A stretch of DNA of 59,479 nt, from NCBI GenBank assembly GCA_021787395.1, contig JAJYLZ010000018.1, positions 1 through 59,479 of the forward strand. Direction: 5' to 3'. This DNA is from Chloroflexota bacterium (lineage in GTDB: Bacteria > Chloroflexota > Limnocylindria > Limnocylindrales > CSP1-4). Both the position numbers and the translations under genes were made by a program. Under the pieces are notes generated by a model that searched no databases, was not told where the DNA came from, and saw only the letters and a list, made by a program, of their open reading frames with translations. Of the stretch, positions 7,718 to 17,114 are shown one piece after another (positions within the stretch are counted from its first letter, which is position 1; each line of letters opens with the position of its first letter).

Positions 7718-8896
7718 GTGCGGGTGCGGGTCATCGAGCTGCGGATCCTGGGGGCGGTTCTCGCCGGCCTGTGGCTGGTCACGTTCGGGCTGATCCTCTG
7801 GGGGTACCGGCCCGGCGGGCCGGTGGACGGGCTGGTCGGCCTGGCGGCGGGCGGCCCGATCGTGGTGGCGGCGGCTGCCGTCGCGTGGCCGCCGGTGGCC
7901 CAGAGCGCGCGCGCCTTCAGGGTCATCGCCTGGCTCGCCCTGGGGCCGATTCTGCTGCTGGTGCCGTCGATCGCCGGGCTGCTGGCCCAGATCCAGGGCG
8001 GCGGCCCCCAGACGCTCATGCCGTCGGCAGAGGCCGCCTACCCGTGGGTCCTGGCCCTGCTGGGAACGGGCGTGTACGCGGGCGTGGGCGTCGCGCGGCG
8101 ACGCCTCGGCGACCGGTCGCCCCGCCGGCGGCGCCTGCTGGCGGGCATCGGGCTGGGCGTGGCCGCCACGCTCGTCACCGGGACCGCCTTCTCCGCGGCC
8201 GCGGTCTACAACGAGGTGTCCCTGATCGGGAAGCCGGCCCTCACGTCGCGGTTCGGCCCCACCGACCGCGCCCTCGACCCGCCGCCCTGCGACGGCCCGA
8301 TGGCCATCGGCGCGACCGCGACCGTGACGCTCCAGATGGACGTGTCCGTGGACGGGTCGCCCACCGGCGCCCTGTCCGTGTCGGGCCAGCGGTCGGGCAT
8401 GGACGTCCGCTGGGAGGGGTACGTCACCAGCAACGCCGCCTTCGGCCGCGTCGGGTTCGCGCGCATCGACCAGAGCGCCTGGCGCCTGCTCCCGAACGGC
8501 GGCTGGGTGGCCCTCGCGCCCCGAGAGGTCCAGGGCGGAGACATGGACCGCCAGCTGGCGCTCGAGGCGCTGACGCCGGCCCAGCGCGCGGTCGTGGAGG
8601 ACGCCGGGCTCGCCTACATCGAGGGCGCCCGCGCCCGGCACTGCCGCGTCGCGCTCGACGGCGACACCCTCAGCCGCGCCGTGCCCGAGGTGTCCCTGCT
8701 GGTGGGCAACGCCGACCTGTCGCGCTGGCGGGGCGAGCTGGACTTCTGGGTGTTCTCTGACGGCGAGCTGGGCCAGGCCGACGGCTTCGCGAACGGGCCC
8801 GGGCTGGAGCTCGCCCAGAACGGGCTCACGGCCGAGGTGCGGTTCACCCTGATCGCGATCGACCGGGGGCAGCCGGTGACCATCCAGGCGCCATGA
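7718..8896 (+). CDS. Membrane-anchored protein of unknown function
   Basis: This 392-residue protein is not recognised. The N-terminal 160 residues hold four to five hydrophobic helices (for example GLWLVTFGLILWGY, AWLALGPILLLV and a later LAGIGLGVAATLVTGTAF). The remaining 230 residues form a polar, probably extracytoplasmic domain. That domain has Val/Thr-rich beta-type segments, a conserved-looking PPPCDGP and a second Cys at ARHCRV, so a disulfide is possible. GTG 7718 is chosen because a -10 box TATCCT is positioned for a leaderless start. Seventeen bases separate it from the WYL regulator, which has its own strong ribosome-binding site, so the two are probably one operon. Confidence 0.7.
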   Translation: MRVRVIELRILGAVLAGLWLVTFGLILWGYRPGGPVDGLVGLAAGGPIVVAAAAVAWPPVAQSARAFRVIAWLALGPILLLVPSIAGLLAQIQGGGPQTLMPSAEAAYPWVLALLGTGVYAGVGVARRRLGDRSPRRRRLLAGIGLGVAATLVTGTAFSAAAVYNEVSLIGKPALTSRFGPTDRALDPPPCDGPMAIGATATVTLQMDVSVDGSPTGALSVSGQRSGMDVRWEGYVTSNAAFGRVGFARIDQSAWRLLPNGGWVALAPREVQGGDMDRQLALEALTPAQRAVVEDAGLAYIEGARARHCRVALDGDTLSRAVPEVSLLVGNADLSRWRGELDFWVFSDGELGQADGFANGPGLELAQNGLTAEVRFTLIAIDRGQPVTIQAP

Positions 8897-8912
8897 CGAG
8901 GAGGGACGTCCC

Positions 8913-9935
8913 ATGACCGACGACTTCGACGCGCAGGACGGCGAGCGCCTCGAGGGCAAGCGCGACCGGCTCGCGCGCCTGCTGTCGGTCCTGCGCGTGC
9001 TCCACGCGCACGGCGAGGGCGGCGTCACCCCGAGAGAGATCGCCCGCCGCACCGGCATGTCGCCGCGGACGGTGTACCGGGACCTCAACGCCCTCCAGAA
9101 CGAGATGCAGGTGCCGCTGTGGAGCGAGGGCGGCAGGTGGGGCGTCCAGCCGGGGGCGTTCCTGCCGGCGATGCGCCTCACCCTCCAGGAGGCGATGGCG
9201 GTGTTCCTGGCCGCCCGCCTGATGACCCGCTACGTGGACCGCTTCGACCCGAGCCTGGCCTCGGCGTTCAGCAAGCTCGAGGAGGGCCTGCCGGACGCCC
9301 TGCACCGGCACGTGGAGCGCACCCTCGACGAGATGGCCCAGCGGCGCACCGACGAGGCGTACAACCGCCGCGTCGAGGACCTGACCCGCGCCTGGGCCGA
9401 GGGCCGGGTGGTGCGCTTCAAGTACGCGCCGGCTGGGTACGACGGCGACCGCGAGCCGGAGTGGCGCGAGGTCCGGCCCTACCTGCTCGAGCCGTCGCTG
9501 GAGACGCACGCCCTGTACCTCATCGGGTTCGACGAGGGCCGCGGCGCCCTCCGCACGTTCAAGGTGGAGCGCATCCTGGACCTGTCGCTCACGCCGCGGC
9601 AGTTCGAGGCGCCCGCCGAGGGGGAGCTGGCGGCGCGCCTGCGTCCCGCCTGGGACATCATCTGGGACCAGCCCCCGACCGAGGTGGTCCTGCGCTTCGC
9701 ACCGTCGGTCGCCGCGCGCGTGGGCGAGGCGGTCTGGCACCCGTCGCAGGTGCTTGAGCTCCTCCCGGACGGCTCCCTGCAGTGGCGGGCGACCGTGGCC
9801 GGGACGGTCGAGATCCGCCTCTGGATCCTGTCCTGGGGCGAGGACGTCGAGGTCCTCGCGCCGGCGTCCCTGCGCGAGGACGTGGCCGCGAGCCACGCCC
9901 GGGCGGCCGGGCGCTACGGACGGCATCCGGGCTGA
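8913..9935 (+). CDS. HTH_11/WYL-domain transcriptional regulator
   Basis: This 340-residue regulator is of the DeoR-like/YafY class. Residues about 15-75 form a winged helix-turn-helix (TPREIARRTGMSPRTVYRDL). The WYL core lies at about 150-240 (VRFKYAPAGYDGD, with the loop LYLIGFDEGRGALRTFKVERI). A WCX C-terminal extension runs to the end (VVLRFAPSVAARV, ILSWGEDVEVL). WYL domains sense nucleotides or ligands and often control stress or defence genes. GAGGAGGGA lies just before ATG 8913. It follows the membrane protein by 17 bases. No defence system is nearby, so the target is likely local or metabolic. Length is normal for the family. Confidence 0.92.
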   Translation: MTDDFDAQDGERLEGKRDRLARLLSVLRVLHAHGEGGVTPREIARRTGMSPRTVYRDLNALQNEMQVPLWSEGGRWGVQPGAFLPAMRLTLQEAMAVFLAARLMTRYVDRFDPSLASAFSKLEEGLPDALHRHVERTLDEMAQRRTDEAYNRRVEDLTRAWAEGRVVRFKYAPAGYDGDREPEWREVRPYLLEPSLETHALYLIGFDEGRGALRTFKVERILDLSLTPRQFEAPAEGELAARLRPAWDIIWDQPPTEVVLRFAPSVAARVGEAVWHPSQVLELLPDGSLQWRATVAGTVEIRLWILSWGEDVEVLAPASLREDVAASHARAAGRYGRHPG

Positions 9936-9940
9936 TCTGG

Positions 9941-9946
9941 TACGGT
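9941..9946 (+). promoter_or_regulatory. -10 box TACGGT before the CAP-domain gene
   Basis: TACGGT lies about 33 bases upstream of ATG 9980, giving a short leader that includes the GAGAGG ribosome-binding site at 9971-9976. Confidence 0.35.
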
Positions 9947-9979
9947 TGGTGCCCTCAGGCACCACCGCTCGAGAGGCTC

Positions 9980-10855
9980 ATGATCGAAACACGGACCCCT
10001 CGCGGGCTGACTGCGTCCGCCTTTCGACGCCGCGCGGCGACCCTCCTGCTCTCCGGGTTCATGGCCCTGGCCGCCGCCGGCACGGCGACCGCGACGGCCG
10101 TCCCGCCGACCAATCCCTCCTCCGCCACGGTCACGCCGTCGTCGACGTCGACCGCGAGCGCGATGGCGGCTGACATCCTCGGCTGGCTGAACCGCGACCG
10201 CGCGGCGGCCGGCCTGCGGCCCCTCCGCACCTGGACCTCGCTGGCGACGCTGGCCGGCCGGCGGGCGGCCAGCATGAGCTCCACGCTGACGCTGTCGCAC
10301 CAGGCGGCGGGCGGCGACCCCGGCGCCGCCCTGACCAGCGCCGGCATCCAGTGGTACTCGTACGGCGAGGTCATCGGCGAGACCTCGTACCCGTGGGGCT
10401 CGCAGGCGGCGGCGAACCTGTACGCGATGTGGAAGAGCAGCGCCGTCCACCACGCGATCATGTTCTCGTCCTCGTACAACTACCTGGGCATCGGGATCGT
10501 CCAGGCGAGCGACGGCAGCGCCTGGTCGTCCATCGTGTTCTCGGAGTCCGCCGACCACACGCCGCCCGTCGCCCGCAACGGCTCGCTGGTCCGCGTCTAC
10601 GGCACGTCGCTGACGTTCCACTGGTCCGGCGTCGACCCGGTCCTCCAGACCCACACCGCCGGCATCCGCGGCTACAACGTCCAGTACCGGGTCAACAGCG
10701 GACCCTGGTCCACGATCCGCCACCTGACGACGATGACGTGGCTCGGGCTGAGCAACCGTCGCCACGGCGCCTACTACTCGTTCCGCGTCCAGGCCGTCGA
10801 CAGGCGGGGTAACCTCTCGGCGTGGACGGCCGCGAAGCGGATCTGGGTGCCCTGA
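9980..10855 (+). CDS. Secreted CAP/SCP-domain protein with C-terminal Fn3-like module
   Basis: This 291-residue secreted protein has a basic signal peptide (FRRRAATLLLSGFMALAAAG) ending near residue 40, then a Ser/Thr linker. The CAP (SCP/YkwD) domain spans about 60-190: ILGWLNRDRAAAGLRPL, the His-containing LTLSHQAAGG, the YGEVIGE signature and WKSSAVHHAIMFSSSYNYLG. The last 95 residues resemble a fibronectin-type-III beta sandwich, with GYNVQYRVNSGPWSTI and YYSFRVQAVDRRGN. Bacterial CAP proteins are extracellular and poorly characterised; proteolytic or lipid-binding roles have been proposed for the superfamily. GAGAGG precedes ATG 9980. The 3' end overlaps the start of the HD gene by 34 bases. 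Confidence 0.88.
   Translation: MIETRTPRGLTASAFRRRAATLLLSGFMALAAAGTATATAVPPTNPSSATVTPSSTSTASAMAADILGWLNRDRAAAGLRPLRTWTSLATLAGRRAASMSSTLTLSHQAAGGDPGAALTSAGIQWYSYGEVIGETSYPWGSQAAANLYAMWKSSAVHHAIMFSSSYNYLGIGIVQASDGSAWSSIVFSESADHTPPVARNGSLVRVYGTSLTFHWSGVDPVLQTHTAGIRGYNVQYRVNSGPWSTIRHLTTMTWLGLSNRRHGAYYSFRVQAVDRRGNLSAWTAAKRIWVP
10810..10815 (+). promoter_or_regulatory. -10 box TAACCT inside the CAP gene end
   Basis: TAACCT ends six bases before GTG 10822. It gives the HD gene its own leaderless promoter within the 3' end of the preceding gene. Confidence 0.45.
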
Positions 10856-12285
10856 CCGACCGCGAGCCGGCAGCCCCGGCCGGCCGCCGGCTGCCCTTCG
10901 CCGCGGTCAACCTGATCAGCGACCCGATCCACGGGTACGTCGAGCTCACCAAGCGCCTGACGCCGCACGACGCGCGGGCTGCGGGCCTGCACGTCGAGAC
11001 CGTCGCCGAGGACGACCTGCTCGACACGGCGTGGGTCCAGCGCCTCCGCCGGATCAGCCAGCTCCAGAGCGCGCGCTGGGTGTTCCCCACCGCCGAGCAC
11101 TCGCGGTTCACCCACGGCCTGGGCGTGATGCACGAGGCCGGGCTCTGGGCGCGCTCGCTCTACCCGTCGCTGGCCGCCTCGCTGCCGGTCCTCGCGCCCG
11201 GCGAGCCGGTCCCGTCCGAGGGTCTGGTGGTCGAGACCCTGCGGGTGGCCGGCCTGCTCCACGACGTTGGGCACGGGCCCTTCGCCCACTTCTTCGACGA
11301 CCGCTTCCTCAGCCGCTTCCCCGCGCCGGCGGACCCGCGGCGCCCCGGGGCGAAGACGCTGTCGCACGAGGACCTCTCGCAGTTGATCATCGAGCGCGAG
11401 CTCGGGCCGCTGATCGCCTCGCTGCGGCGCGCCCCCGGCTCGGTGCCGGACCGCGACCGGTTCGCCGACGGCGAGGCCATCGACCCGCGCTGGGTGTCGG
11501 TGCTGATCTCCAAGCCGCCGATCGCGGACCCGACCGTGCCCGGCTGGGTGCGCGCGCTGCAGCCGCTGCTGTCGGGCGTGTTCACGGTGGACAACCTCGA
11601 CTACGTGCGCCGCGACGCCTACCTCACGGGCGTCTCGATGGGGCCCGTGGACGCCGAGCGGCTGCGGCGCTACGCGTTCATCTCCGAGCGCGGCCTGACG
11701 CTCTACGAGTCGGGCCTCGGCGCGCTCGAGATGTTCCTGACCGCGCGGCTGTTCATGTACCGCCACGTGTACCTCCACCGGACGGTCCGGGCCATCGACC
11801 TGGACCTGGCCGAGGTGTTCGTGCCGTCGATCGAGGCGGTGTTCGGGGCCGGCTCGCCGGCGGAGCGCCTGGCGGCGTTCGCCGACCTCGACGAGTACGC
11901 GCTGCTGCACCAGGCGGCCCTCTGGACGCGGGGCGAGCACCACTCGGCCGCGCCCGTCCCCGGCGACGGGACGGTCACGCCGGCGGTGGCCGCGGGCTGG
12001 CGCGCCATCCTCCTCCGGCGGCCGCGCTGGCACCTCGAGCGCGAGGTCGCGACCGACGCCCCCACGCCCGACTGGCCGCCGGCGCTGCTCGAGGAGCTGG
12101 GCAAGCCCGCGGACGGGCGCGAGACGCTCGACCTGACGGGGGTGGACGCGCGCCCGGGCGCGGGCAAGCCGCCGTCGCTCTCGATCGAGCGGCGGGACGG
12201 CGGGCCCGGGCCCTCGCTGGACCAGGCGCTGGCGCGGATCCCCGCCTGGTCCCTCGTGGGCCGGCGCTACCGGCGGTCCGGCTAG
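10822..12285 (+). CDS. HD-domain phosphohydrolase (dNTPase/SAMHD1-like)
   Basis: This 487-residue metal-dependent phosphohydrolase belongs to the COG1078/SAMHD1-like group. The hallmark start segment LISDPIHGYVEL is present. The metal ligands of the HD superfamily are visible in HSRFTHGLGVM (near residue 92), HDVGHGPFAHFFDD (near 147) and later VDNLDYVRRDAY. Relatives hydrolyse dNTPs to nucleosides or act on other nucleotides. The family's usual SHE motif is seen as SHEDLSQLII. GTG 10822 overlaps the preceding CAP gene by 34 bases and is supported by a -10 box six bases upstream. The last 80 residues are low-complexity and variable. The protein should be cytoplasmic. Confidence 0.9.
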   Translation: MDGREADLGALTDREPAAPAGRRLPFAAVNLISDPIHGYVELTKRLTPHDARAAGLHVETVAEDDLLDTAWVQRLRRISQLQSARWVFPTAEHSRFTHGLGVMHEAGLWARSLYPSLAASLPVLAPGEPVPSEGLVVETLRVAGLLHDVGHGPFAHFFDDRFLSRFPAPADPRRPGAKTLSHEDLSQLIIERELGPLIASLRRAPGSVPDRDRFADGEAIDPRWVSVLISKPPIADPTVPGWVRALQPLLSGVFTVDNLDYVRRDAYLTGVSMGPVDAERLRRYAFISERGLTLYESGLGALEMFLTARLFMYRHVYLHRTVRAIDLDLAEVFVPSIEAVFGAGSPAERLAAFADLDEYALLHQAALWTRGEHHSAAPVPGDGTVTPAVAAGWRAILLRRPRWHLEREVATDAPTPDWPPALLEELGKPADGRETLDLTGVDARPGAGKPPSLSIERRDGGPGPSLDQALARIPAWSLVGRRYRRSG

Positions 12286-12327
12286 GCGATCCGGTCCTCC
12301 GCGGCCTCCGGGTCGCGGGTCCAGTCG

Positions 12328-15300
12328 TCAGCGGCGCCCCGCGGTGGCGTCCGCCTCGACGGCGTCGAGCCTGGCCAGGAACGGCGCAGCCCCCAGGCGC
12401 TCCAGCGTCGCCCGGGCAGCGGTGACGAGTGCCGGCGCCTCGGCCATCTCGCGCTCGGTCGGCGCCAGGAGCGTCGCGAGGTCCACGACGGCCATCGCCT
12501 CGTCGAACGCCAAGCCGAGCTGGCGCCAGCCGCGCAGGGCCTCGCGGTAGCCGGCGATCGCGTCGGCACGGCGACCCTCGAGTGCGGCGACGCTGGCCCG
12601 AAGGGTCGCCCGGTCGAGGTCGATCGCCTGGCCCGCCCACACCGCGTCCGCCAGACGATCCACGAGCTCTCTCGCCTGCTCGAGCTCGCCTGCCCACAGC
12701 GCGGCCCGGGCCGCCAGCGGGATCCCGATGGGCAGGAAGAAGTTGGTGGTGTCCGCCGCGGCCAGGCCGTGCCGACAGGCCCCCGCCCAGTCGCCGGCCG
12801 CCATGGCCTGCCAGGCCCGTGCCCACGCGACGTACGAGGCGAATTGCGGGTCGGCGACGTCGGGGGCGAGCCGCGCCGCCGAGGCGATGTCGTCGGATGC
12901 GTCCTCGCCGCATAGCGACTTGAGGACGGATCTGTCCACGAAGATCTCGAGGAAGACCGACGAGGTGATCTCCTTGCCCAGCCACTCGTCGGTGAGCGCC
13001 CGGGCCCACCTCCAGTCGCCGGTGCGGATCGCGCACGAGACTCCGTTGCCGACCATGAAGAAGCCGTACTGGAGGCTGCCGCGCCGGGCGGCGATCTCGA
13101 GACCCTCGCGTGCCATCGCGAGGCCGGCAACCGGGTCAGCGAACTGCTCGAAGAACGTCAACTGCGTCCGTGTGTTCTGGTGGACGCGCCAGAAGTCGTT
13201 GGCGACGGCGACGGTGTGCACGCCGCGGAGCAGGATCAGCGCCTCGTTCGGGCGCTCCGTCCGGTACAGGCAGCTGCTGCGCATGGCGATCAGGCGGGCC
13301 AGCACCGGTGTGACCCCGAAGTGCTCCGCGACGGGCAGGGCGCGATCGATCCAGCCGAGGGCGTCGGCATACGCGTCGCGATCGACGTGGGCAATGGCGA
13401 TCGAGCCCATCAGCGCGGCGCCCGGCAGCGTCTCGGCCAGATCCGCGAACTCCTCCCAGGCGGGCAGCAGGAACTCGAGCGTCTGGTTGCCGCCGGTGTC
13501 GAAGGTGTGGGCCTGGGACAGGGCCGTGATCGCGGTGAGGATGGCCTCGCGGTTGCCCAGCTCCCGGCGGGCAGCCAGCGCCCCCTCGGCGTGGCGATAC
13601 GCGGGCTCGGCGACGATCCCGACCATCGCGGAGGCGAGCGCCCGCTCGTGCAGCTCGGCGCGGTCCTCGGGTGTCACGGCGACCTCGAGGGCGCGCTCGA
13701 GGAACGCGATCGCCTGCGGATGAGAGCCGAGCGCTGCCGCCCGGTCGGCCGCGGCCCGGAGCGCGACGCGGGCCTGGGCGGCCAGCGCCTCCCGCTCGGG
13801 CCCGTCGGGCGCGTACTCGTACGCAGCGAGGTAGTGACCGGCGAGTGCCCCGGCCAGCTCGTCGGTCTCGAGGGTCTCGAAGAACCGGGCGGCGGCGAGG
13901 TGCCGAACCTTGCGGTCCCGCTTGGCGAGCGTGTTGTACGCGACCTCGCGGATCAGCGCCTGGACGAACGCGTACTGCCCTCGTTCGGGGCTGCGCGCGT
14001 CGGAGACGACGGAGAACAGCTCGCGCCGCACGAGCCCGCGCAGGCGGCCCTCGAGCGGCGCCGCGTCCAGCCCGGACACCGCGGCGAGCCCCGGGAGGGT
14101 GAAACTCTGGCCGAGCACGGCGGCGTCGGCCACCAGGGCGCGGTCGGCCGCGTCGAGCTCGTCGAGCCGGGCCGAGATCAGCGCGGTCAGGGTCTCCGGG
14201 ACCGCTAGGTCATCAAGGTTGCCGACCGGGTGGTACGCCCCGTCCTCCAGGACGAGGCGGCGCTGTGCCAGGAGCATCCGCACGGTCTCGACCGCGTACA
14301 GCGGCACCCCGTCGGCTCGGGCGACGATCGCGTCGCGGGCCGAGGGCGGGAGTCCGGGCACGAGGCCCGCGAGGAGCTCGCGCATCGCGTCCACCGGCAG
14401 CGGCTCGAGGTAGATGGACGTGAAGCTGCGCTTGCCGGCGCCCCAGTCGGGCCGCCGCTCGAGCAGCTCGGGCCGGGACAGCGTGACGATCAGCAGCGGG
14501 ACATTGCGGCACCACTCGAGCAGGTGGTCGATGAAGTCGAGCGTGCCGCCGTCGGCCCACTGGAGGTCCTCGAAGACGAGGACGACAGTCGAGGTCTCGG
14601 CGAGCCGCTCGAAGAACGTGCGCCAGGCGCCGAACAGCTGCTCCGAGCTCGCGCCGGCCTCGACGCCCAGCAGGGCCAGGATCGCGGGCTGCACCCAGCG
14701 CTGCTCGGATCCGTCGGGCAGGTGTTGGGCCAGCATCGCGGCCACCTTCGCACGCGTCGCCGGCTCGTCGTCGGTCTCGGTCAGGCCGGCGCGGCCGCGG
14801 AGCATCTCACCGAGCGCCCAGAACGTCACGCCCTCTCCGTAGGCGGGACTCCGTCCGTGATGCCACCAGACCGGGTCGAGAATCCCGTCGAGGTACTTCT
14901 CGAACTCCCAGGCGAGGCGGCTCTTGCCGATGCCGCCGATGCCGGAGACCGACACCAGCCGCGTGCGGCGCTCGCGGGCGGTCGCATGGAACAGGTCCTT
15001 GAGCAGGCGCAGCTCGCTGTCGCGCCCGGTGAAGGGCGCCTCGAGGGCGCCGGATCGGCCACGGCCGCGCCGCTCGGCCACGACCCGCAGTGCCCGCCAC
15101 GCGGGGATCGGTGCTGCCTTGCCCTTGAGCGCCTGCGCCCCTGCCGCCTCGAACGCGATCGCTCCGGACGCGGCCCTCCAGGTCGCCTCGTCCACCAGGA
15201 CAGCGCCCGGCGCCGCGGCCGCCTGCAGACGGGCGGCGGTGTTGACGAGGTCGCCGGCGACCATGCCCTGGCCGGCGGCGCCGATGGTGACCGCCGCCTC

Positions 15301-15873
15301 CCCGGTGAGGACGCCGGCGCGCGCCTGAAGGCCGGGCCCGAGACCGCGCACCGCGTCCACCAGCTCGAGGGCGGCGCGCACGGCCCGCTCGGCGTCGTCC
15401 TCGTGGGCGGTCGGCACCCCCCACACCGCCATGACCGCGTCGCCGATGAACTTCTCGACGGTGCCGCCGTAGCGGGCGACGACGTCGGCTGCAGCGTCGA
15501 AGTAGCGGGTCAGCAGCTCGCGGACCTCCTCGGCGTCACGGCCCTCGGCGAGCGGGGTGAAGCCAACGAGGTCGGCGAACAGGACCGAGACGAGGCGGCG
15601 CTCGGCGACCGGCGCGGACGCGGCGCCGACCGCCCCGGCGGGTGGGCCGGCAGGCGCCCCGCCTGCCCTGGGCGCCGGCGAGCCCGCCGCAGGGCGGGAC
15701 CGCAGCGGGGCGGCGCACTCGGAGCAGAACTTGGCGCCGGGCACATTGCTGGTCCCGCACTCGGGGCACGCGGCGGCCAGTGGGGTCGCGCACTCGGAGC
15801 AGAACTTGGCGCCGGGGCGATTCTCGGTGCCGCAGCTCGGACAGACCACGACGGGGACGCCCTCCCAAGCCAT
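12328..15873 (-). CDS. Twin zinc ribbon, class-III adenylate cyclase, ATPase and TPR-like regulator
   Basis: This 1181-residue multidomain signalling protein starts with two zinc ribbons (Cys 11/14/25/28 and 36/39/50/53, each with the PGAKFCSEC motif). A linker leads to a class-III nucleotide cyclase domain at about 92-250. Its metal-binding Asp residues lie in LFADLVGFT (D101) and FIGDAVMAVWG (D145), so it is probably active. An AAA/NACHT-type ATPase follows, with Walker A GIGGIGKS near 311 and Walker B VLVFEDLQWAD. The C-terminal half is helical, TPR-like repeats. Such proteins are numerous in Chloroflexota, actinobacteria and rhizobia, and their signals are mostly unknown. ATG 15873 is chosen because the zinc-ribbon proteins begin there. 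A possible -10 box TACACT lies 14 bases upstream. Confidence 0.93.
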   Translation of the reverse strand: MAWEGVPVVVCPSCGTENRPGAKFCSECATPLAAACPECGTSNVPGAKFCSECAAPLRSRPAAGSPAPRAGGAPAGPPAGAVGAASAPVAERRLVSVLFADLVGFTPLAEGRDAEEVRELLTRYFDAAADVVARYGGTVEKFIGDAVMAVWGVPTAHEDDAERAVRAALELVDAVRGLGPGLQARAGVLTGEAAVTIGAAGQGMVAGDLVNTAARLQAAAAPGAVLVDEATWRAASGAIAFEAAGAQALKGKAAPIPAWRALRVVAERRGRGRSGALEAPFTGRDSELRLLKDLFHATARERRTRLVSVSGIGGIGKSRLAWEFEKYLDGILDPVWWHHGRSPAYGEGVTFWALGEMLRGRAGLTETDDEPATRAKVAAMLAQHLPDGSEQRWVQPAILALLGVEAGASSEQLFGAWRTFFERLAETSTVVLVFEDLQWADGGTLDFIDHLLEWCRNVPLLIVTLSRPELLERRPDWGAGKRSFTSIYLEPLPVDAMRELLAGLVPGLPPSARDAIVARADGVPLYAVETVRMLLAQRRLVLEDGAYHPVGNLDDLAVPETLTALISARLDELDAADRALVADAAVLGQSFTLPGLAAVSGLDAAPLEGRLRGLVRRELFSVVSDARSPERGQYAFVQALIREVAYNTLAKRDRKVRHLAAARFFETLETDELAGALAGHYLAAYEYAPDGPEREALAAQARVALRAAADRAAALGSHPQAIAFLERALEVAVTPEDRAELHERALASAMVGIVAEPAYRHAEGALAARRELGNREAILTAITALSQAHTFDTGGNQTLEFLLPAWEEFADLAETLPGAALMGSIAIAHVDRDAYADALGWIDRALPVAEHFGVTPVLARLIAMRSSCLYRTERPNEALILLRGVHTVAVANDFWRVHQNTRTQLTFFEQFADPVAGLAMAREGLEIAARRGSLQYGFFMVGNGVSCAIRTGDWRWARALTDEWLGKEITSSVFLEIFVDRSVLKSLCGEDASDDIASAARLAPDVADPQFASYVAWARAWQAMAAGDWAGACRHGLAAADTTNFFLPIGIPLAARAALWAGELEQARELVDRLADAVWAGQAIDLDRATLRASVAALEGRRADAIAGYREALRGWRQLGLAFDEAMAVVDLATLLAPTEREMAEAPALVTAARATLERLGAAPFLARLDAVEADATAGRR

Positions 15874-15887
15874 CGCAACAGAGCGTG

Positions 15888-15893
15888 AGTGTA
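15888..15893 (-). promoter_or_regulatory. Possible -10 box TACACT for the cyclase gene
   Basis: On the minus strand TACACT lies 14 bases before ATG 15873, predicting a leader of only a few bases. Confidence 0.35.
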
Positions 15894-15985
15894 GCCGCAG
15901 GATTGCCTCGGCATCGCTCCCGGCCGAACCGGGAGGCTCGTCACTCCGGGCTCTGGCCGCCTCGGCGGGCTGGACCGGCGCCGCG

Positions 15986-16927
15986 TCAGCCGCTGCCGAG
16001 GTTCTCGGTCGGCCCGGAGATGCCCGCGCGGTACGGGAGCACCAGCAGCGGGTCGACGCGCGCAATCTCCCGAGTGGGCAGCCGCAGGCTCTTCGCCACG
16101 GAGGGCTCGATCCCGAACGTCGCCGTCTCGAGCGGGGAGAAGATCCCGTAGTGGAGGTGGCAGCCGGTGGCGTGCCCGGTCATCCCCTCGTAGCCGATCA
16201 GCTGGCCCGCCCGGACATGCTCCCCGACGTGCACCACCACCCTCGAGAAGTGGGCGTACACGCTGCGGTACGTGTTGCCGTCGTCGATGATCACGACGTT
16301 CGGCAGGTCATTCCACATCTGCTTGGCGTCGAGCAGCTTGTAGTAGGCCGTCAGGTCGCCCACCCAGCCGATCTCGTTGTCGAAGTGCCGACCGGCGGCC
16401 AGGACCACGCCGTCGTGCGCCGCGACGATCCGGTCGCCGCAGAACGTGGCGAGGTCCACGCCGTCGTGGAACAGGCGCCCGTCCACGACGCGCGTGCCCC
16501 AGGACGTCGGCCCGAACGGCAGCGTCAGCCGCGGGTGCGCGATGGGCCAGACGTAGCCCGTCAGGAGGGACAGCGGCTCCGGGGCCGTCGGGAGGCTGAC
16601 CCCGAGCGCCTCGGGTCGGGTGGTTCCGGCCGCGGGGTCTGGCGCCCCGCTCGCGGACGGCGCCTCCTGCGGCGAGTCGGCGGCCGGCTGCAGGTTGAGG
16701 GCGCCGGGCAGCTGGGCTCCGGACGGCGCGGAGCCCGACGCGGGAACCCCGGTCTCGGCGCTGACGCTGCCGCGGGGCTGCGCGGGCGGAGACTGCCACG
16801 CCATCGCGACGGCCACGAGCAGCACCAGTGCGGCTGCGGCTGCCGTGGCGACGATGCGGGGGCGGCGCCGGCGAGGGCTTCGTATCGGATGCGCGTGCTG
16901 GCGGATCCGAGGACGGTGCTGGCGCAT
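15986..16927 (-). CDS. M23-family (LytM) peptidase, membrane anchored
   Basis: This 313-residue protein has a short Arg/His-rich cytoplasmic start, one hydrophobic helix (IVATAAAAALVLLVAVAMAW) at about 28-48, and a Pro/Ala/Ser-rich linker of about 75 residues. The M23 zinc peptidase domain sits in the C-terminal half. The metal ligands are seen in FHDGVDL (near 154) and HLHYG (near 257), with YAHFSRVVVHVGEHVRAGQLIG between them. Family members cut peptide cross-links in peptidoglycan or bind it. An insertion between the HxxxD and HxH motifs contains YYKLLDAKQMWNDLP. ATG 16927 is preferred over upstream in-frame starts because the anchor is then N-terminal. No dedicated partner gene is nearby. 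Confidence 0.88.
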   Translation of the reverse strand: MRQHRPRIRQHAHPIRSPRRRRPRIVATAAAAALVLLVAVAMAWQSPPAQPRGSVSAETGVPASGSAPSGAQLPGALNLQPAADSPQEAPSASGAPDPAAGTTRPEALGVSLPTAPEPLSLLTGYVWPIAHPRLTLPFGPTSWGTRVVDGRLFHDGVDLATFCGDRIVAAHDGVVLAAGRHFDNEIGWVGDLTAYYKLLDAKQMWNDLPNVVIIDDGNTYRSVYAHFSRVVVHVGEHVRAGQLIGYEGMTGHATGCHLHYGIFSPLETATFGIEPSVAKSLRLPTREIARVDPLLVLPYRAGISGPTENLGSG

Positions 16928-16981
16928 CACGGAAGTGTGCCCGAGCCGGCCCCATCGTGCCGCGCCGGATCGTCGGGCGGG

Positions 16982-16987
16982 TATCAT
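16982..16987 (+). promoter_or_regulatory. -10 box TATCAT of the tRNA-Arg gene
   Basis: TATCAT ends 11 bases before the mature tRNA 5' end, which is suitable for a short 5' leader. No clear -35 is visible. Confidence 0.4.
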
Positions 16988-16998
16988 GCCGGGGCCGC

Positions 16999-17075
<77 letters not shown>

Positions 17076-17114
17076 TCCCAAAACCGCCGCGCCGGCCAGA
17101 ACAGCCGCGTCCGC

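Noticed and set aside
14230..15888. Long plus-strand open frame opposite the adenylate cyclase gene
   Set aside because: Shadow frame; the minus strand encodes zinc ribbons, cyclase and ATPase motifs that fully explain the region.
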